The notes beneath the pieces are model-generated. The model saw only the letters and a program-made list of their open reading frames with translations. It ran no database searches and was not told the DNA's origin. From positions 1 through 39,490 of the forward strand of contig NZ_FNOS01000011.1 of NCBI RefSeq assembly GCF_900107115.1: DNA of 39,490 nt, given 5' to 3'. This DNA comes from Salimicrobium album. GTDB taxonomy: Bacteria > Bacillota > Bacilli > Bacillales > Halobacillaceae. Shown piece after piece: positions 28,195-39,223 of this stretch. A program made the translations under genes and the position numbers. Position 1 is the stretch's first letter. Each line of letters opens with the position of its first letter.

Positions 28195-29580
28195 ATGAAG
28201 AAGGTAGATACTTTCGTACAAAGGCACGGACTTATCAAAGAAGGAGATACGATAGTCGCCGCAATCTCCGGAGGTCCGGACTCTCTTGCACTGCTGCACT
28301 ACCTTTCTGAGTTGAAACAATCTCTGTCACTGACGGTAATCCCGGCTTCCATCGATCATGGTCTCAGAGGAGAGGAGTCCCGGGAAGACGTGGCTTACGT
28401 AGCGGAAATATGTGAACGTCTCCACCTTCCCGTGGAGAAGATCACCCTGGACGTCGGCAGCTACATGAAAAAGAACAGTATGGGGACCCAGGAAGCGGCC
28501 CGCATTCTTCGCTATGAAGCACTTGCGGAAGTGATGTATACATATGAAGCAGACAGTCTGGCCCTCGGCCACCACGGAGACGATCAGGTGGAGACGCTGT
28601 TCATGCAGCTGACCCGTGGCGCGAGCCCCTCCGGAGTAACAGGCATGCCGGTTACGAGAAAATTCGCCGGCGGACAGATTATTCGGCCGCTGCTGGAGAT
28701 GACGAAAGAAGAACTGGAACGCTACTGCAGGGACGCAGGACTAACACCGCGATATGACCCTTCCAACGAGGAAACGGCATATACGAGAAACGCCTTTCGC
28801 CATCGGCTTATCCCTTTTTTGAAAGAACAGAACCCGAAACTTCATACCCACATTCAGGCCTACAGTGAAAGAAAGATGGAAGACGAAACGTTTCTTCTGG
28901 AAAAAGCTTCTGAAATCATGGAGGAGCTCTCCTTTTCCGAAGGCAGAGCGGAAGCTTCCATAAGTTCTCTGCAACGTTATCCGATTGCTTTACAAAGAAG
29001 AGCCTTTCATCTAATATTGAACTATCTGTACAATGGACAGACAGAAAATATCACTTATGTTCATGAAGATTTGTTTTTACGGTTAATGGATGGTGATCGG
29101 GCAAACAGTACCCTGAATTTTCCGAAAGACCTTCATATTATCAGAGAATACGACAAGATTCTGTTCACATTTGAAGACCCGGAGCCTGCCTCCTATCGGC
29201 TGGAGCTCCAGCCCGGTGAATCCGTTCTTCTTCCCGGAGGAGACGGACTGGCAGCCGACTTCGTAACCGGCGCGGAAAAGGTATCTTCGGACGAATTTCT
29301 ATGTGACGAGTCTCACGTGAGTTTCCCTCTGATTGTCAGAACCCGCCGGGATGGAGATCGGATGAAGCCTGCAGGAATGAAGGGGACGAAAAAGATAAAA
29401 GACATTTTCATCGATTGCAAAGTTCCCTTGAGAGAAAGGGAAGATTGGCCGGTCGTTACAGACAGTGATGGTACTGTTCTATGGATTCCCGGAATAAAAA
29501 AAGCGGCAGTGGAACAGACTACGGGTTCCCTGATCCGAGTGACTTACAACAGAGCTGGTAGGAGGAACGAGGATGCATAA
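28195..29580 (+). CDS. tilS: tRNA(Ile)-lysidine synthase
   Basis: 461 residues. It converts C34 of tRNA-Ile(CAU) to lysidine, an essential decoding step. The PP-loop SGGPDS is at 25-30, followed by the substrate-recognition and C-terminal domains ([31 protein letters not shown]). The frame runs back to 28138, but ATG 28195 follows GGGGG at 8 bases and fits the family start. spoIIE, yabS and yabT, which precede tilS in B. subtilis, are absent. Overlaps hpt by 8 bases. Confidence 0.95.
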   Translation: MKKVDTFVQRHGLIKEGDTIVAAISGGPDSLALLHYLSELKQSLSLTVIPASIDHGLRGEESREDVAYVAEICERLHLPVEKITLDVGSYMKKNSMGTQEAARILRYEALAEVMYTYEADSLALGHHGDDQVETLFMQLTRGASPSGVTGMPVTRKFAGGQIIRPLLEMTKEELERYCRDAGLTPRYDPSNEETAYTRNAFRHRLIPFLKEQNPKLHTHIQAYSERKMEDETFLLEKASEIMEELSFSEGRAEASISSLQRYPIALQRRAFHLILNYLYNGQTENITYVHEDLFLRLMDGDRANSTLNFPKDLHIIREYDKILFTFEDPEPASYRLELQPGESVLLPGGDGLAADFVTGAEKVSSDEFLCDESHVSFPLIVRTRRDGDRMKPAGMKGTKKIKDIFIDCKVPLREREDWPVVTDSDGTVLWIPGIKKAAVEQTTGSLIRVTYNRAGRRNEDA

Positions 29581-30118
29581 CGAAATAGAACGTATTTTGA
29601 TTTCCGAAGAGGAAATACAGAACAAATGCAGTGAAATAGGCGGGGAACTTTCCCGTGAATATGAAAATCGCTTCCCATTGGCGATTTGCGTACTGAAAGG
29701 AGCTATGCCTTTCATGTCCGACCTTGTGAAGCGCATGGATATCCATCTGGAAATGGACTTTATGGACGTTTCCAGTTACGCAGGTATGCGTTCCACAGGA
29801 GAAGTCAAAATCGAGAAAGACCTCGATACGCAGGTGGAAGGCCGGGACCTTCTTATCATAGAAGATATCATTGACAGTGGCCGCACCCTCAACTATCTGG
29901 TGGACCTGTTTAAATACAGGAAAGCGAACTCCATAAAAATCGTGACGCTGCTCGACAAGCCTGCGGGACGGTATGCTCAGATCAAAGCGGACACTGTCGG
30001 TTTTGAAGTCCCGGATGAGTTTGTGGTAGGGTACGGACTGGATTACAACGAAAAATACAGAAACCTGCCGTACATCGGTGTTTTGAAACCGGAAATATAC
30101 AGTGGGAAAAACGACTGA
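29573..30118 (+). CDS. hpt: Hypoxanthine phosphoribosyltransferase
   Basis: 181-residue purine-salvage enzyme making IMP (and GMP) from hypoxanthine or guanine and PRPP. PRPP motif [17 protein letters not shown] with EDIIDSGRT at 97-105; substrate loop [56 protein letters not shown] precedes the ATG. tilS-hpt is a conserved pair, followed by ftsH from a separate promoter. Confidence 0.97.
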   Translation: MHNEIERILISEEEIQNKCSEIGGELSREYENRFPLAICVLKGAMPFMSDLVKRMDIHLEMDFMDVSSYAGMRSTGEVKIEKDLDTQVEGRDLLIIEDIIDSGRTLNYLVDLFKYRKANSIKIVTLLDKPAGRYAQIKADTVGFEVPDEFVVGYGLDYNEKYRNLPYIGVLKPEIYSGKND

Positions 30119-30135
30119 CTTTCAGTAGTAATTAT

Positions 30136-30165
30136 TTGTAGGAAAAGAATTTAATGTGATACTAT
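30136..30165 (+). promoter_or_regulatory. Probable promoter of ftsH
   Basis: TTGTAG (30136-30141), 18-base spacer, TACTAT (30160-30165) with an extended TG at -15. Moderate match. Confidence 0.5.
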
Positions 30166-30200
30166 TTACTATAGTTTTCTCTCACAGGAGGAGGTAGGCA

Positions 30201-32231
30201 ATGAATCGGATATTCAGAAATACAATTTTTTACTTACTTATCTTCCTCGTTGTAATTGGCATATTAAGCCTGTTCCGAGGTCAAGGTGAGCCACAGGAAA
30301 CACTTTCTGTGAACCAGTTTTTAGATAGACTTGATAATGGTGAAATACAGGAATTAACCTTACAGCCTGTCAACAACGTATATGTTGCTAAAGGTCAGCT
30401 GGAAGGGGAAGGAGAAGACAACTCCTTCAGTGTACATCTCCCTGCGAACGAACAGTTCATTTCCCAGGTGACAGAAACAGCGACCGGCCAGAGCATACTG
30501 AACGTGGAAGAAGAAGAAGAGCCTAGTGCATGGGTAACGTTCCTTACAGGAATCATTCCTTTTGTTATTATCTTCATTCTGTTCTTCTTCCTGCTGAATC
30601 AGTCTCAGGGCGGCGGCGGCAAGGTTATGAACATGGGTAAAAGTAAGGCGAAAATGTACAGCGACGATAAGCAGAAAGTCCGCTTTAAAGACGTCGCAGG
30701 TGCTGATGAAGAGAAACAGGAGCTTGTGGAAGTCGTCGATTTCCTTAAAGATCCGCGTAAATTCGCCCAGGTCGGTGCCCGTATTCCAAAAGGGGTGCTC
30801 CTCATGGGGCCTCCTGGTACAGGTAAGACACTACTTGCCCGTGCCGTAGCCGGAGAAGCAGGTGTACCTTTCTTCTCCATCAGTGGTTCCGACTTCGTTG
30901 AAATGTTTGTCGGTGTCGGTGCATCACGTGTCCGTGACCTTTTTGAAAATGCGAAGAAGAATGCTCCTTGTATCATCTTTATTGATGAGATGGACGCAGT
31001 AGGACGTCAGCGTGGCGCCGGTCTTGGCGGTGGTCACGATGAGCGTGAGCAGACCTTGAACCAGCTGCTTGTGGAAATGGACGGGTTCGGAGCCAACGAA
31101 GGAATCATCATGATTGCAGCTACCAACCGTCCGGATATCCTTGACCCTGCCCTGCTTCGTCCAGGACGTTTTGACCGTCAGATCACGGTTAACCGTCCGG
31201 ATGTAAAAGGTCGTGAAGCTGTACTTGCAGTACACGTTCGGGAGAAACCACTTGGTACGGATGTGGATCTGAAGACGATCGCTCTTCGTACACCAGGGTT
31301 CTCCGGTGCCGATCTTGAAAACCTCCTTAACGAGGCAGCTCTTGTAGCGGCACGAACGGATAAAGATAAAATTGAAATGGCGGATATCGATGAAGCGATC
31401 GACCGCGTAATCGCAGGTCCTGCCAAGAAGAGCCGGGTCATCTCGAAAAAAGAACGCGATATCGTTGCTCACCACGAAAGTGGTCACACTGTTATCGGTA
31501 TGGTGCTGGATGATGCGGACATGGTCCACAAAGTTACAATTGTTCCGCGTGGTCAGGCCGGCGGTTATGCCGTAATGCTTCCGAGAGAGGACCGCTACTT
31601 CATGACTAAACCGGAACTCTTCGATAAAATCACCGGGCTGCTCGGTGGCCGGGTAGCAGAAGAGGTTATGTTCGGTGAAGTCAGTACCGGCGCCCATAAC
31701 GACTTCCAGCGTGCTACGAGCATTGCCCGCAGCATGGTCACGGAGTACGGCATGAGTGAAAAACTCGGACCGCTCCAGTTCGGTTCCAGTCAGGGCGGCC
31801 AGGTATTCCTCGGCCGGGACATTCAGAACGAACAGAACTACAGTGATCAAATTGCTTTTGAAATTGACAGAGAAGTTCAGAACTTCATCAATTACTGTTA
31901 TGATCGTGCCAAGCAGATCCTCACAGAGCATAAAGATAAGCTTGAACTGATGGCTCAGACGCTTCTCGAAGTAGAAACGCTCGATGCTACAGAAATCAAG
32001 TACCTGTTTGAGGAAGGCCGTATGCCTACGGAAGAAGAACTGGAAGAGCTGGCCCAAAAGAACAACTCTACTATTCACGAATCTTCTTCCCTGGAAGAAA
32101 GTGACGAATTGAAATCCAGTGCGCCATCTTCAGATAAGGAAAATGCCTCTTCTGAAGAGACGGAAGAAGAAACAGAAAAAACAGATGATAATGCTGATCG
32201 GACTCAGACAGACGACGAAGATAAGCGTTAA
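30201..32231 (+). CDS. ftsH: ATP-dependent zinc metalloprotease FtsH
   Basis: 676-residue membrane-anchored AAA+ protease. Membrane segments at about 8-25 and 111-132 with an extracytoplasmic part between; Walker A GPPGTGKT (203-210), Walker [12 protein letters not shown], second region of homology [20 protein letters not shown], and zinc site HESGH (425-429). The last ~60 residues are a disordered acidic Glu/Ser/Asp/Thr tail, longer and more acidic than usual, in line with a salt-adapted proteome. GGAGGAGG precedes the ATG. It degrades misfolded membrane proteins and regulators; in B. subtilis also Spo0E. Confidence 0.97.
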   Translation: MNRIFRNTIFYLLIFLVVIGILSLFRGQGEPQETLSVNQFLDRLDNGEIQELTLQPVNNVYVAKGQLEGEGEDNSFSVHLPANEQFISQVTETATGQSILNVEEEEEPSAWVTFLTGIIPFVIIFILFFFLLNQSQGGGGKVMNMGKSKAKMYSDDKQKVRFKDVAGADEEKQELVEVVDFLKDPRKFAQVGARIPKGVLLMGPPGTGKTLLARAVAGEAGVPFFSISGSDFVEMFVGVGASRVRDLFENAKKNAPCIIFIDEMDAVGRQRGAGLGGGHDEREQTLNQLLVEMDGFGANEGIIMIAATNRPDILDPALLRPGRFDRQITVNRPDVKGREAVLAVHVREKPLGTDVDLKTIALRTPGFSGADLENLLNEAALVAARTDKDKIEMADIDEAIDRVIAGPAKKSRVISKKERDIVAHHESGHTVIGMVLDDADMVHKVTIVPRGQAGGYAVMLPREDRYFMTKPELFDKITGLLGGRVAEEVMFGEVSTGAHNDFQRATSIARSMVTEYGMSEKLGPLQFGSSQGGQVFLGRDIQNEQNYSDQIAFEIDREVQNFINYCYDRAKQILTEHKDKLELMAQTLLEVETLDATEIKYLFEEGRMPTEEELEELAQKNNSTIHESSSLEESDELKSSAPSSDKENASSEETEEETEKTDDNADRTQTDDEDKR

Positions 32232-32250
32232 TAAATGTTGGGAGTTTCGG

Positions 32251-32286
32251 GGGAGCTGTGCCATTGCGGTACAGCTCCCTTCTTTC
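32251..32286 (+). terminator. Terminator after ftsH
   Basis: GGGAGCTGT (32251-32259) pairs perfectly with ACAGCTCCC (32271-32279), followed by TTCTTTC. Confidence 0.8.
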
Positions 32287-32357
32287 GGCAACGGGTGAGA
32301 AATTATGATATTATAAATCCAGATGAAGTACGATACGAAGGTATGGGGGCTGTTTCT

Positions 32358-33155
32358 ATGAATTTTGTACTCGACGTAGGGAACACAAACACGGTGTTAG
32401 GTGTCTTTAAGGAAGATGTATTAAAATATCATTGGCGGATCAAGACCGATCGTCACAAAACGGAAGATGAATACGGGATGCTCATCCAGTCACTGTTTGC
32501 TTATGAAGGTCTGTCGTTTTCGGATATTAAGGGTGTCACTATTTCTTCCGTGGTCCCTCCTATTATGTACTCGCTTGAACGGGTGGCAGAGAAATACTTT
32601 CACCGTAAGCCCATCGTTATCGGGACGGAAGAAGTGGAAGAAGGATTGGACATGGCTTACCCGAACCCTGCTGAAATCGGGGCGGACCGGATTGTGAACG
32701 CTGTCGGTGCCATCCATGATTATAAGACTCCGGCCATCATCATCGATTTTGGTACGGCTACCACGTACTGTTACATCGACGGAGAAAACCGGTATGCCGG
32801 AGGAGCGATTGCGCCGGGTATCAATATTTCCATGGAAGCCCTGTACGCAAAAGCGGCGAAGCTTCCTAAAATAGAAATCAAACAGCCGGGGGAAGTCGTA
32901 GGTCAATCAACGGTGGAAGCGATGCAGTCCGGTGTTTTCTACGGGTATGTAGGACAGGTGGACGAAGTCGTACGCAGGATGAAGGAAGCGAACGGGGAGG
33001 CTCCTTCCGTTATTGCTACGGGAGGGCTGGCTGATCTGATTGCGAATGAATCACGGACGGTAGAACACGTCGATCCGTTTTTGACTTTAAAAGGATTGAA
33101 CGTCATTTACCAGAGAAATAAGGATAAGGATATATTTCAAGGAGGTACAACATGA
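32358..33155 (+). CDS. coaX: Type III pantothenate kinase
   Basis: 265-residue ASKHA-fold kinase, first step of CoA synthesis from pantothenate. Phosphate-1 motif [14 protein letters not shown] (4-17), a central DFGTATTYC and [23 protein letters not shown] are diagnostic. The frame extends to 32235 across the ftsH terminator; ATG 32358 gives the family N-terminus, with GGGGG about 8 bases upstream. A TGATATTAT-like extended -10 near 32310 may be its promoter. Stop overlaps hslO start (ATGA). Confidence 0.94.
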   Translation: MNFVLDVGNTNTVLGVFKEDVLKYHWRIKTDRHKTEDEYGMLIQSLFAYEGLSFSDIKGVTISSVVPPIMYSLERVAEKYFHRKPIVIGTEEVEEGLDMAYPNPAEIGADRIVNAVGAIHDYKTPAIIIDFGTATTYCYIDGENRYAGGAIAPGINISMEALYAKAAKLPKIEIKQPGEVVGQSTVEAMQSGVFYGYVGQVDEVVRRMKEANGEAPSVIATGGLADLIANESRTVEHVDPFLTLKGLNVIYQRNKDKDIFQGGTT

Positions 33156-34027
33156 AAGATCATTTAATTCGGGCAACGGCTTTTGAAGGTCAGGTACGTG
33201 CGTATGCTATACAGTCTACGGACATGGTGGAAGAGGCGAGACGCCGTCACGATGCATGGGCTACTACATCGGCAGCGCTCGGCCGTACGCTTACCATCGG
33301 TTCCATGATGGGGGCGATGATGAAAGGCGACGACAAAATGACGATTAAGGTCGAAGGTAACGGTCCGGCCGGAGCGATTATTGTGGACGCTGCATCTACA
33401 GGGAATGTGCGCGGGTACATTCAAAACCCTCACGTGGACTTCGATTCCAATGAGCATGGAAAGCTCGACGTGGCCAGAGCTGTAGGAGACAGCGGTTCGA
33501 TCAGCGTAGTCAAAGATCTTGGTCTGAAGGATTACTTCACAGGTCAAGTGCCGATTATTTCCGGGGAAATAGCTGAAGACTTCACGTATTACTTCACCAA
33601 TTCCGAACAGGTTCCTTCGGCTGTAGGGGCCGGTGTACTGGTGGATACCGATTATACGATCAGTGCTTCGGGAGGTTTTATCATTCAGATGATGCCCGGA
33701 GCTTCGGAGGAGACGATCAGTGAGATCGAACGGAGACTTACTGAAATGAAGTCGGTGTCCACACTGGTTAACGAAGGTAAAACCCCGGAAGAAGTTCTGA
33801 ACACCATTCTCGGTACGGAAAATGTGAAGGTTCTTGATTCCCTGCCTGTGGCTTTCGAATGCCATTGTTCCAGAGAAAGAATCGAGACAGCCATCGCCAG
33901 TCTCGGAGACGAAGAAATCGACCGTATGATAGAAGAAGATGGAGGCGCGGAAGCTACTTGCCATTTCTGCAACGAAGTGTACCAGCTTGATGAGCAGGAT
34001 CTGAAAAGTCTTCAGTCCACTTCTTAA
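33152..34027 (+). CDS. hslO: Redox-regulated chaperone Hsp33
   Basis: 291-residue holdase chaperone activated by oxidation. The C-terminal zinc switch is intact: Cys237-His-Cys239 and Cys270-His-Phe-Cys273 (CxC...CxxC). N-terminal domain features are [13 protein letters not shown] and [32 protein letters not shown] precedes the ATG, which overlaps coaX. In B. subtilis yacD (PrsA-like) lies between hslO and cysK; here that place holds repeat array 2. Confidence 0.96.
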   Translation: MKDHLIRATAFEGQVRAYAIQSTDMVEEARRRHDAWATTSAALGRTLTIGSMMGAMMKGDDKMTIKVEGNGPAGAIIVDAASTGNVRGYIQNPHVDFDSNEHGKLDVARAVGDSGSISVVKDLGLKDYFTGQVPIISGEIAEDFTYYFTNSEQVPSAVGAGVLVDTDYTISASGGFIIQMMPGASEETISEIERRLTEMKSVSTLVNEGKTPEEVLNTILGTENVKVLDSLPVAFECHCSRERIETAIASLGDEEIDRMIEEDGGAEATCHFCNEVYQLDEQDLKSLQSTS

Positions 34028-34046
34028 AAAGATATAAGTACGACTA

Positions 34047-34076
34047 CGGACCGGCAGAAGCCGGTCCGTTTTTTAT
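34047..34076 (+). terminator. Terminator after hslO
   Basis: CGGACCGGC (34047-34055), AGAA loop, GCCGGTCCG (34060-34068), then TTTTTTATT. Very stable. Confidence 0.92.
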
Positions 34077-34122
34077 TTCGGGAACTTCTAACCGGGTGGT
34101 TCCGCTTTTCTTGGCTAGCTGC

Positions 34123-34223
34123 ACCACCCAGAAGTCCACGGTCCAAGCCGTAGCTTCTTTTTCAGGATAGTACGCCTGAAAAGCGAACCTCCGGCTTATG
34201 CCCGGAACTTCTAACCGGGTGGT
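34123..34223. repeat. Repeat hairpin 2A
   Basis: Stems ACCACCC/GGGTGGT (34123-34129, 34217-34223), AGAAGT/ACTTCT (34130-34135, 34207-34212), AAGCCG/CGGCTT (34145-34150, 34192-34197), inner TTTTCAGG/CCTGAAAA (34159-34166, 34175-34182). All outer and inner stems differ from unit 1B yet pair fully. Confidence 0.88.
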
Positions 34224-34245
34224 TCCGCTTTTCTTGGCTAGCTGC

Positions 34246-34345
34246 AACTTCCAGAAGCTCATGTCCTAAGCAGTACACTTATTTTCGGGAGAAGTCACCC
34301 GAAAAGTAAGCCTCCTGCTTACGCCAGCGCTTCTACCCGGAAGTT
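34246..34345. repeat. Repeat hairpin 2B, identical to 1B
   Basis: Same stems as unit 1B. 34240-34346 equals 12868-12974 in all 107 bases, 21 kb away, though flanking linkers differ (GGCT before, ACGC after). Confidence 0.9.
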
Positions 34346-34368
34346 TACGCTTTTCGTTGTCCAGCTGC

Positions 34369-34469
34369 AGCGTCCAGAAATTCATGTCACAAGCAGCACG
34401 GATCAGTGAAAGGAAAGATCGCCTCTCACGTGACCGGTCTGCTTATGCCCTCATTTCTAATCGGACGCT
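34369..34469. repeat. Repeat hairpin 2C
   Basis: Stems AGCGTCC/GGACGCT (34369-34375, 34463-34469), AGAAAT/ATTTCT (34376-34381, 34453-34458), AAGCAG/CTGCTT (34391-34396, 34439-34444). The inner arm is diverged but still pairs (GGATCA-GTGA with TCACGTGACC, one bulge). Confidence 0.85.
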
Positions 34470-34486
34470 TCCGCTTTTCGTTGTAA

Positions 34487-34515
34487 TTGACATTTTCCCT
34501 GTTTTTCTTTATATT
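34487..34515 (+). promoter_or_regulatory. Sigma-A promoter of cysK
   Basis: TTGACA (34487-34492), 17-base spacer, TATATT (34510-34515). The -35 directly follows the end of repeat array 2. A short inverted repeat CCTA...TAGG lies in the leader (about 34526-34542) and could be an operator for a sulfur regulator such as CymR; I cannot confirm its consensus. Confidence 0.78.
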
Positions 34516-34558
34516 AGTATCAAACCCTATTAAAATACTAGGAATTAGGAGTGGTCGA

Positions 34559-35485
34559 ATGAGGATAGCTAATGACATTACGGAGCTCGTTGGAAAAACC
34601 CCTGTAGTTAAGCTGAACGGCAGCGCTGAAGAAGGCCATGCCGATATTTATCTTAAACTGGAATATATGAACCCCGGAAGTTCGGTCAAAGACAGGATAG
34701 CGCTCGCCATGATCGAGGCGGCCGAACAGGAAGGTAACCTGAAAGACGGGGACGTGATTGTCGAACCTACGAGTGGAAACACTGGTATTGGTATTGCGAT
34801 GATCGCGGCTGCGAAAGGGTATAAGACGAAACTTGTCATGCCTGATACGATGAGCCAGGAACGGCGGAACCTCCTGAGAGCCTATGGGGCAGAACTTATA
34901 CTTACCCCCGGCGCAGAAGGAATGAAGGGAGCTATAAGAAAAGCTTCTGAACTTAGTGAAAGCCACGGGTATTTTATGCCTCAGCAATTTGATAACCAGG
35001 CAAACGTGGAAGTGCACGCAAACACGACAGGACCTGAAATAGTGGAACAGATGGGTGAAGAACTGGACGCGTTCGTTGCAGGAATCGGTACAGGAGGTAC
35101 TATTTCAGGTGCGGGCCGAGTGTTGAAAGAGAAATACAAAGATATCGAAATAGTAGCTGTCGAACCGGAAGACAGCCCTATCCTCTCCGGGGGAGAGCCG
35201 GGTCCTCACAAAATCCAGGGACTCGGAGCCGGTTTTATCCCGTCCATTCTCGATACGGATATATATTCCGAAGTTATCCAGGTGACGACGGATCAGTCAT
35301 TTGAAGAAGCGCGAGCAGCAGCGCGTAAAGATGGTGTACTGGGGGGAATTTCCTCCGGGGCCGCTATTTATGCAGCCAAACAAGTGGCGAAACGGCTAGG
35401 AAAAGGGAAGAAAGTACTTGCAATCATTCCAAGTAACGGAGAACGTTACCTTTCGACACCGCTGTATCAGTTCGATGACGAATAA
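34559..35485 (+). CDS. cysK: Cysteine synthase A (O-acetylserine sulfhydrylase)
   Basis: 308-residue PLP enzyme making cysteine from O-acetylserine and sulfide. The PLP lysine is Lys44 in [12 protein letters not shown]; the substrate loop is [12 protein letters not shown] (TSGNTG at 71-76); [10 protein letters not shown] binds the PLP phosphate. The frame extends to 34487 over the promoter, but ATG 34559 follows TTAGGAGTGG and fits the family. Single-gene transcript. In B. subtilis pabB-pabA-pabC follow; they are absent. Confidence 0.96.
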   Translation: MRIANDITELVGKTPVVKLNGSAEEGHADIYLKLEYMNPGSSVKDRIALAMIEAAEQEGNLKDGDVIVEPTSGNTGIGIAMIAAAKGYKTKLVMPDTMSQERRNLLRAYGAELILTPGAEGMKGAIRKASELSESHGYFMPQQFDNQANVEVHANTTGPEIVEQMGEELDAFVAGIGTGGTISGAGRVLKEKYKDIEIVAVEPEDSPILSGGEPGPHKIQGLGAGFIPSILDTDIYSEVIQVTTDQSFEEARAAARKDGVLGGISSGAAIYAAKQVAKRLGKGKKVLAIIPSNGERYLSTPLYQFDDE

Positions 35486-35488
35486 TGT

Positions 35489-35522
35489 AACTGCATCCTT
35501 AAAAGGGTGCAGTTTTATTTTT
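35489..35522 (+). terminator. Terminator after cysK
   Basis: AACTGCATCC (35489-35498) pairs with GGGTGCAGTT (35505-35514), followed by TTATTTTT. The T tract runs into the -35 of folP. Confidence 0.85.
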
Positions 35523-35550
35523 GAAAAGAATCGGTTATTATCGGTATAGA
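35521..35550 (+). promoter_or_regulatory. Sigma-A promoter of the folP operon
   Basis: TTGAAA (35521-35526), 18-base spacer, TATAGA (35545-35550). It begins inside the cysK terminator tail. Confidence 0.6.
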
Positions 35551-35576
35551 AAACGACAAAAGTCAGGTGGGTGAAA

Positions 35577-36407
35577 ATGAATAACATACGGATTGGACGA
35601 CGAACGTATGACTTGGATGAAGAGACCCTAGTGATGGGTATTCTGAATGCCACTCCCGATTCCTTTTCGGACGGGGGCCGTTTCAATGATGTTTCCCATG
35701 CCGTAGAACATGCGGTACAAATGGTGTCAGATGGTGCTTCCATTATAGATATCGGTGGGGAGTCGACAAGACCGGGACATGAGCCTGTTTCGGAACAGGA
35801 AGAGATTGAAAGGATTGTTCCGATAATACGTGAAGTACGAAAAGAGATCACCGTCCCTATTTCTATTGATACGTACAAAGCGGAGGTGGCCAGGCAGGCG
35901 ATCGAAGCAGGTGCCGATATTATCAACGATGTCTGGGGAGCGAAGCGTGATCCTCGTATTGCCGAAGTTGCTGCTGCCTGCGGGGTACCGATTATCCTTA
36001 TGCACAACCGGGAGGAGCGCAACTACTCATCTCTCATTGAAGATATGAAAGCGGATCTTCTGGAGAGTGTGGAAATCGCACGGGGCAGAGGGGTACCGGA
36101 AGCGGATATTATTCTGGACCCGGGCATCGGTTTTGCGAAGACGATGCAGGATAACATGGTGGCGATGCGTCACTTAAAAGAATTCAAAGATCTGGGTTAC
36201 CCGCTCCTTCTCGGAAGTTCCAGGAAACGTTTTATCGGCAGCGTGTTGAACACGGAGACCGAAGACCGTATGGAAGGTACCGGAGCGACCGTTTGTTACG
36301 GCATTATCCAGGGCGTGGGTATCGTAAGAGTGCACGACGTGAAAGAAATCGTACGAATGACGAAAATGATGGACGCAATGATGGGAAGAGGTGAGTGGAA
36401 TGGATAA
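35577..36407 (+). CDS. folP: Dihydropteroate synthase
   Basis: 276-residue TIM-barrel enzyme condensing p-aminobenzoate with the pterin pyrophosphate; the target of sulfonamides. Signatures MGILNATPDSFSDGG (20-34) and IDIGGESTRPG (57-67). ATG 35577 is 7 bases after AGGTGG; a GTG at 35571 is too close to it. First gene of folP-folB-folK; the pab genes that supply its substrate in B. subtilis are not adjacent. Overlaps folB by 8 bases. Confidence 0.96.
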   Translation: MNNIRIGRRTYDLDEETLVMGILNATPDSFSDGGRFNDVSHAVEHAVQMVSDGASIIDIGGESTRPGHEPVSEQEEIERIVPIIREVRKEITVPISIDTYKAEVARQAIEAGADIINDVWGAKRDPRIAEVAAACGVPIILMHNREERNYSSLIEDMKADLLESVEIARGRGVPEADIILDPGIGFAKTMQDNMVAMRHLKEFKDLGYPLLLGSSRKRFIGSVLNTETEDRMEGTGATVCYGIIQGVGIVRVHDVKEIVRMTKMMDAMMGRGEWNG

Positions 36408-36762
36408 AATATATTTGAACAACATGAAGTTTTACGGATACCACGGGGTTTTTCCGGAGGAGAATAAACTGGGGCAGCATTTCACGGTAGATTTGCAGTT
36501 GGAAGCTGAATTGAAAGAAGCGGCATCAACGGACGACGTTTCGAAGTCGATCGATTACGGAGCGGTACATGAAGTTACGAAAGAAATCGTGGAAGGTCCT
36601 GCGAGAAACCTTGTTGAAACTGTAGCCGAGGAAATAGCCGACAAACTGTTTGCAGAGTTCGCGATGCTTGAAGCCTGCCAGGTGAGAGTGAACAAACTGC
36701 ATCCTCCGATTCCGGGACATTATGATTCGGTGTCCATTGAGATATACCGGAGTCGTGACTGA
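36400..36762 (+). CDS. folB: Dihydroneopterin aldolase
   Basis: 120-residue tunnelling-fold enzyme converting dihydroneopterin to hydroxymethyl-dihydropterin. MDKIYLNNMKFYGYHGVFPEENKLGQHF and PPIPGHYDSVSIEI are typical; Glu in FPEE and Lys in VNKLHPP are the active-site region. The frame opens at GTG 36391, but ATG 36400 follows AGAGGTGAG and matches the B. subtilis start. The stop overlaps the folK ATG (TGATG). Confidence 0.95.
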   Translation: MDKIYLNNMKFYGYHGVFPEENKLGQHFTVDLQLEAELKEAASTDDVSKSIDYGAVHEVTKEIVEGPARNLVETVAEEIADKLFAEFAMLEACQVRVNKLHPPIPGHYDSVSIEIYRSRD

Positions 36763-37262
36763 TGAATACAGCTTACGTAGCCCTGGGCTCAAACATTGAC
36801 CCGCGGAAAACATATTTTCAGGAAGCGATCCGCCTTCTCGGGGAGCACCCTTCTGTAAAGGTGGAGCGGTTCTCTGCACTTTACGAGACGGATCCGGTCG
36901 GGTACGTGGAACAGGAAGATTTTCTTAACATGGTAATTATGCTCAGCACTTCCCTTGAACCGCTGGAGCTTCTCGATGTTTGCCAGAATATTGAGCTGGA
37001 GCTTGGAAGAGAACGTCTTGTGAAGTGGGGCCCAAGGACGATAGACCTTGATATACTGGCTTTCAACCGGAAAGAAATCAACACCGAGCGTCTCGTTTTG
37101 CCGCACCCTCATCTGCATGAGCGGGCTTTTGCCCTCATCCCTCTGGCGGATGTCGAAAAAAAGCTCCTCATCCGCAATGACGGGAAAAGCGTAGAGGAGC
37201 TGGTGGAAGGATTATCGGAACAAGAGTGGAAGGCAGTGAGAAAGGTGGACTGCAGGCTTTAG
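36762..37262 (+). CDS. folK: Hydroxymethyl-dihydropteridine pyrophosphokinase
   Basis: 166 residues. It transfers pyrophosphate from ATP to the pterin, the step before FolP. NTAYVALGSNIDPR, YETDPVGYVEQEDFLNMV and WGPRTIDLDILAF (with the two metal-binding Asp) are diagnostic. Start overlaps the folB stop. In B. subtilis yazB and yacF (dusB) come between folK and lysS; neither is present. Confidence 0.96.
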   Translation: MNTAYVALGSNIDPRKTYFQEAIRLLGEHPSVKVERFSALYETDPVGYVEQEDFLNMVIMLSTSLEPLELLDVCQNIELELGRERLVKWGPRTIDLDILAFNRKEINTERLVLPHPHLHERAFALIPLADVEKKLLIRNDGKSVEELVEGLSEQEWKAVRKVDCRL

Positions 37263-37290
37263 TACAGCCCGGTGAAAAGCGCTCAAACCG

Positions 37291-37319
37291 TTGACACCCG
37301 GGATGGTCTTTTCTATACT
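37291..37319 (+). promoter_or_regulatory. Sigma-A promoter of lysS
   Basis: TTGACA (37291-37296), 17-base spacer, TATACT (37314-37319). A small palindrome ATACTAT-TCA-ATAGTAT (37315-37331) covers the -10 and expected start. Confidence 0.82.
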
Positions 37320-37332
37320 ATTCAATAGTATG

Positions 37333-37363
37333 ATACTGCCAGTGTGTGATTTGCTGGCAGTAT
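37333..37363 (+). promoter_or_regulatory. Leader hairpin of lysS, possible attenuator
   Basis: ATACTGCCAG (37333-37342) pairs perfectly with CTGGCAGTAT (37354-37363), then TCTATTTTG. It lies about 10 bases into the predicted leader. The T tract is mixed, so terminator strength is uncertain. It is not a T-box or lysine riboswitch. Confidence 0.55.
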
Positions 37364-37393
37364 TCTATTTTGAAGCGGTGAAATCAAACATAG

Positions 37394-38890
<1,497 letters not shown>

Positions 38891-38896
38891 AGATTA

Positions 38897-38929
38897 TAAA
38901 AAAACCGTCCTTCAGAGGGGCGGTTTTTC
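38897..38929 (+). terminator. Terminator after lysS
   Basis: AAAAACCGTCC (to 38910) pairs with GGGCGGTTTTT (38918-38928) with one U-G pair, then CT-rich sequence. Confidence 0.85.
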
Positions 38930-38988
38930 TATTATTACTTAAAATACCTGCAAATGTTTTTCAGAAAAAACTTTTAATTAAACAACTA

Positions 38989-39017
38989 TTGCACCTGATT
39001 CTGAATCGTGATAAATT
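38989..39017 (+). promoter_or_regulatory. rRNA operon promoter P1
   Basis: TTGCAC (38989-38994), 17-base spacer, extended -10 TGATAAATT (TAAATT 39012-39017). An A/T-rich stretch upstream (38958-38985) could be an UP element. The start would fall near G39025, fitting GTP initiation known for Bacillus rRNA promoters. Confidence 0.6.
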
Positions 39018-39083
39018 ATTATTTGTCGCATTAAGAAAGCCGGGAACGGCAGACGATGCGAAACAAAAAAATATATAAAGTTG

Positions 39084-39112
39084 TTGACGGGAAACCTTCA
39101 GCATGATATATT
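39084..39112 (+). promoter_or_regulatory. rRNA operon promoter P2
   Basis: TTGACG (39084-39089), 17-base spacer, extended -10 TGATATATT (TATATT 39107-39112); start near G39119. Tandem with P1, as in B. subtilis rRNA operons. Confidence 0.85.
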
Positions 39113-39118
39113 AATTAA

Positions 39119-39160
39119 GTCGCTGTTTTGAGGCGACGCTGTAATGGATCTTTGAAAACT
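39119..39160 (+). promoter_or_regulatory. rRNA leader boxB hairpin and boxA antitermination site
   Basis: GTCGC (39119-39123) with GCGAC (39133-39137) forms a boxB-like hairpin, followed by boxA-like TCTTTGAAAACT (39149-39160). A further GATTG/CAATC hairpin at about 39204-39220 precedes the mature 16S end. Confidence 0.7.
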
Positions 39161-39223
39161 GAACAATGTTTTATGCCATGCGTCAATTTTTTGAACGAAT
39201 TATGATTGAGCTAATCAATCTCT

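Larger units (their letters stand above)
34081..34484. repeat. Tandem array 2 of 123-bp hairpin repeats (half unit + three units)
   Basis: Fills the space between hslO and cysK. It begins with a truncated right half (34081-34122) followed by three full hairpins starting at 34123, 34246 and 34369, each exactly 123 bases apart. 34081-34123 equals 34204-34246 (43 bp). The linkers read CCGCTTTTCTTGGCTAGCTGC, ACGCTTTTCGTTGTCCAGCTGC and so on. The array ends CCGCTTTTCGTTGT at 34484, then AATTGACATT with the cysK -35, the same ending as array 1. A minus-strand open frame here is only repeat translation. Confidence 0.9.

Noticed and set aside
30924-32078. 384-codon open frame antisense to ftsH
   Set aside because: Same reason: complete overlap with a conserved gene and no independent signals.
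34044-34262. Minus-strand frame with a repeated peptide (KKSGTTRLEVP)
   Set aside because: It is the translation of the tandem hairpin repeats and the hslO terminator; the peptide repeat only mirrors the DNA repeat.
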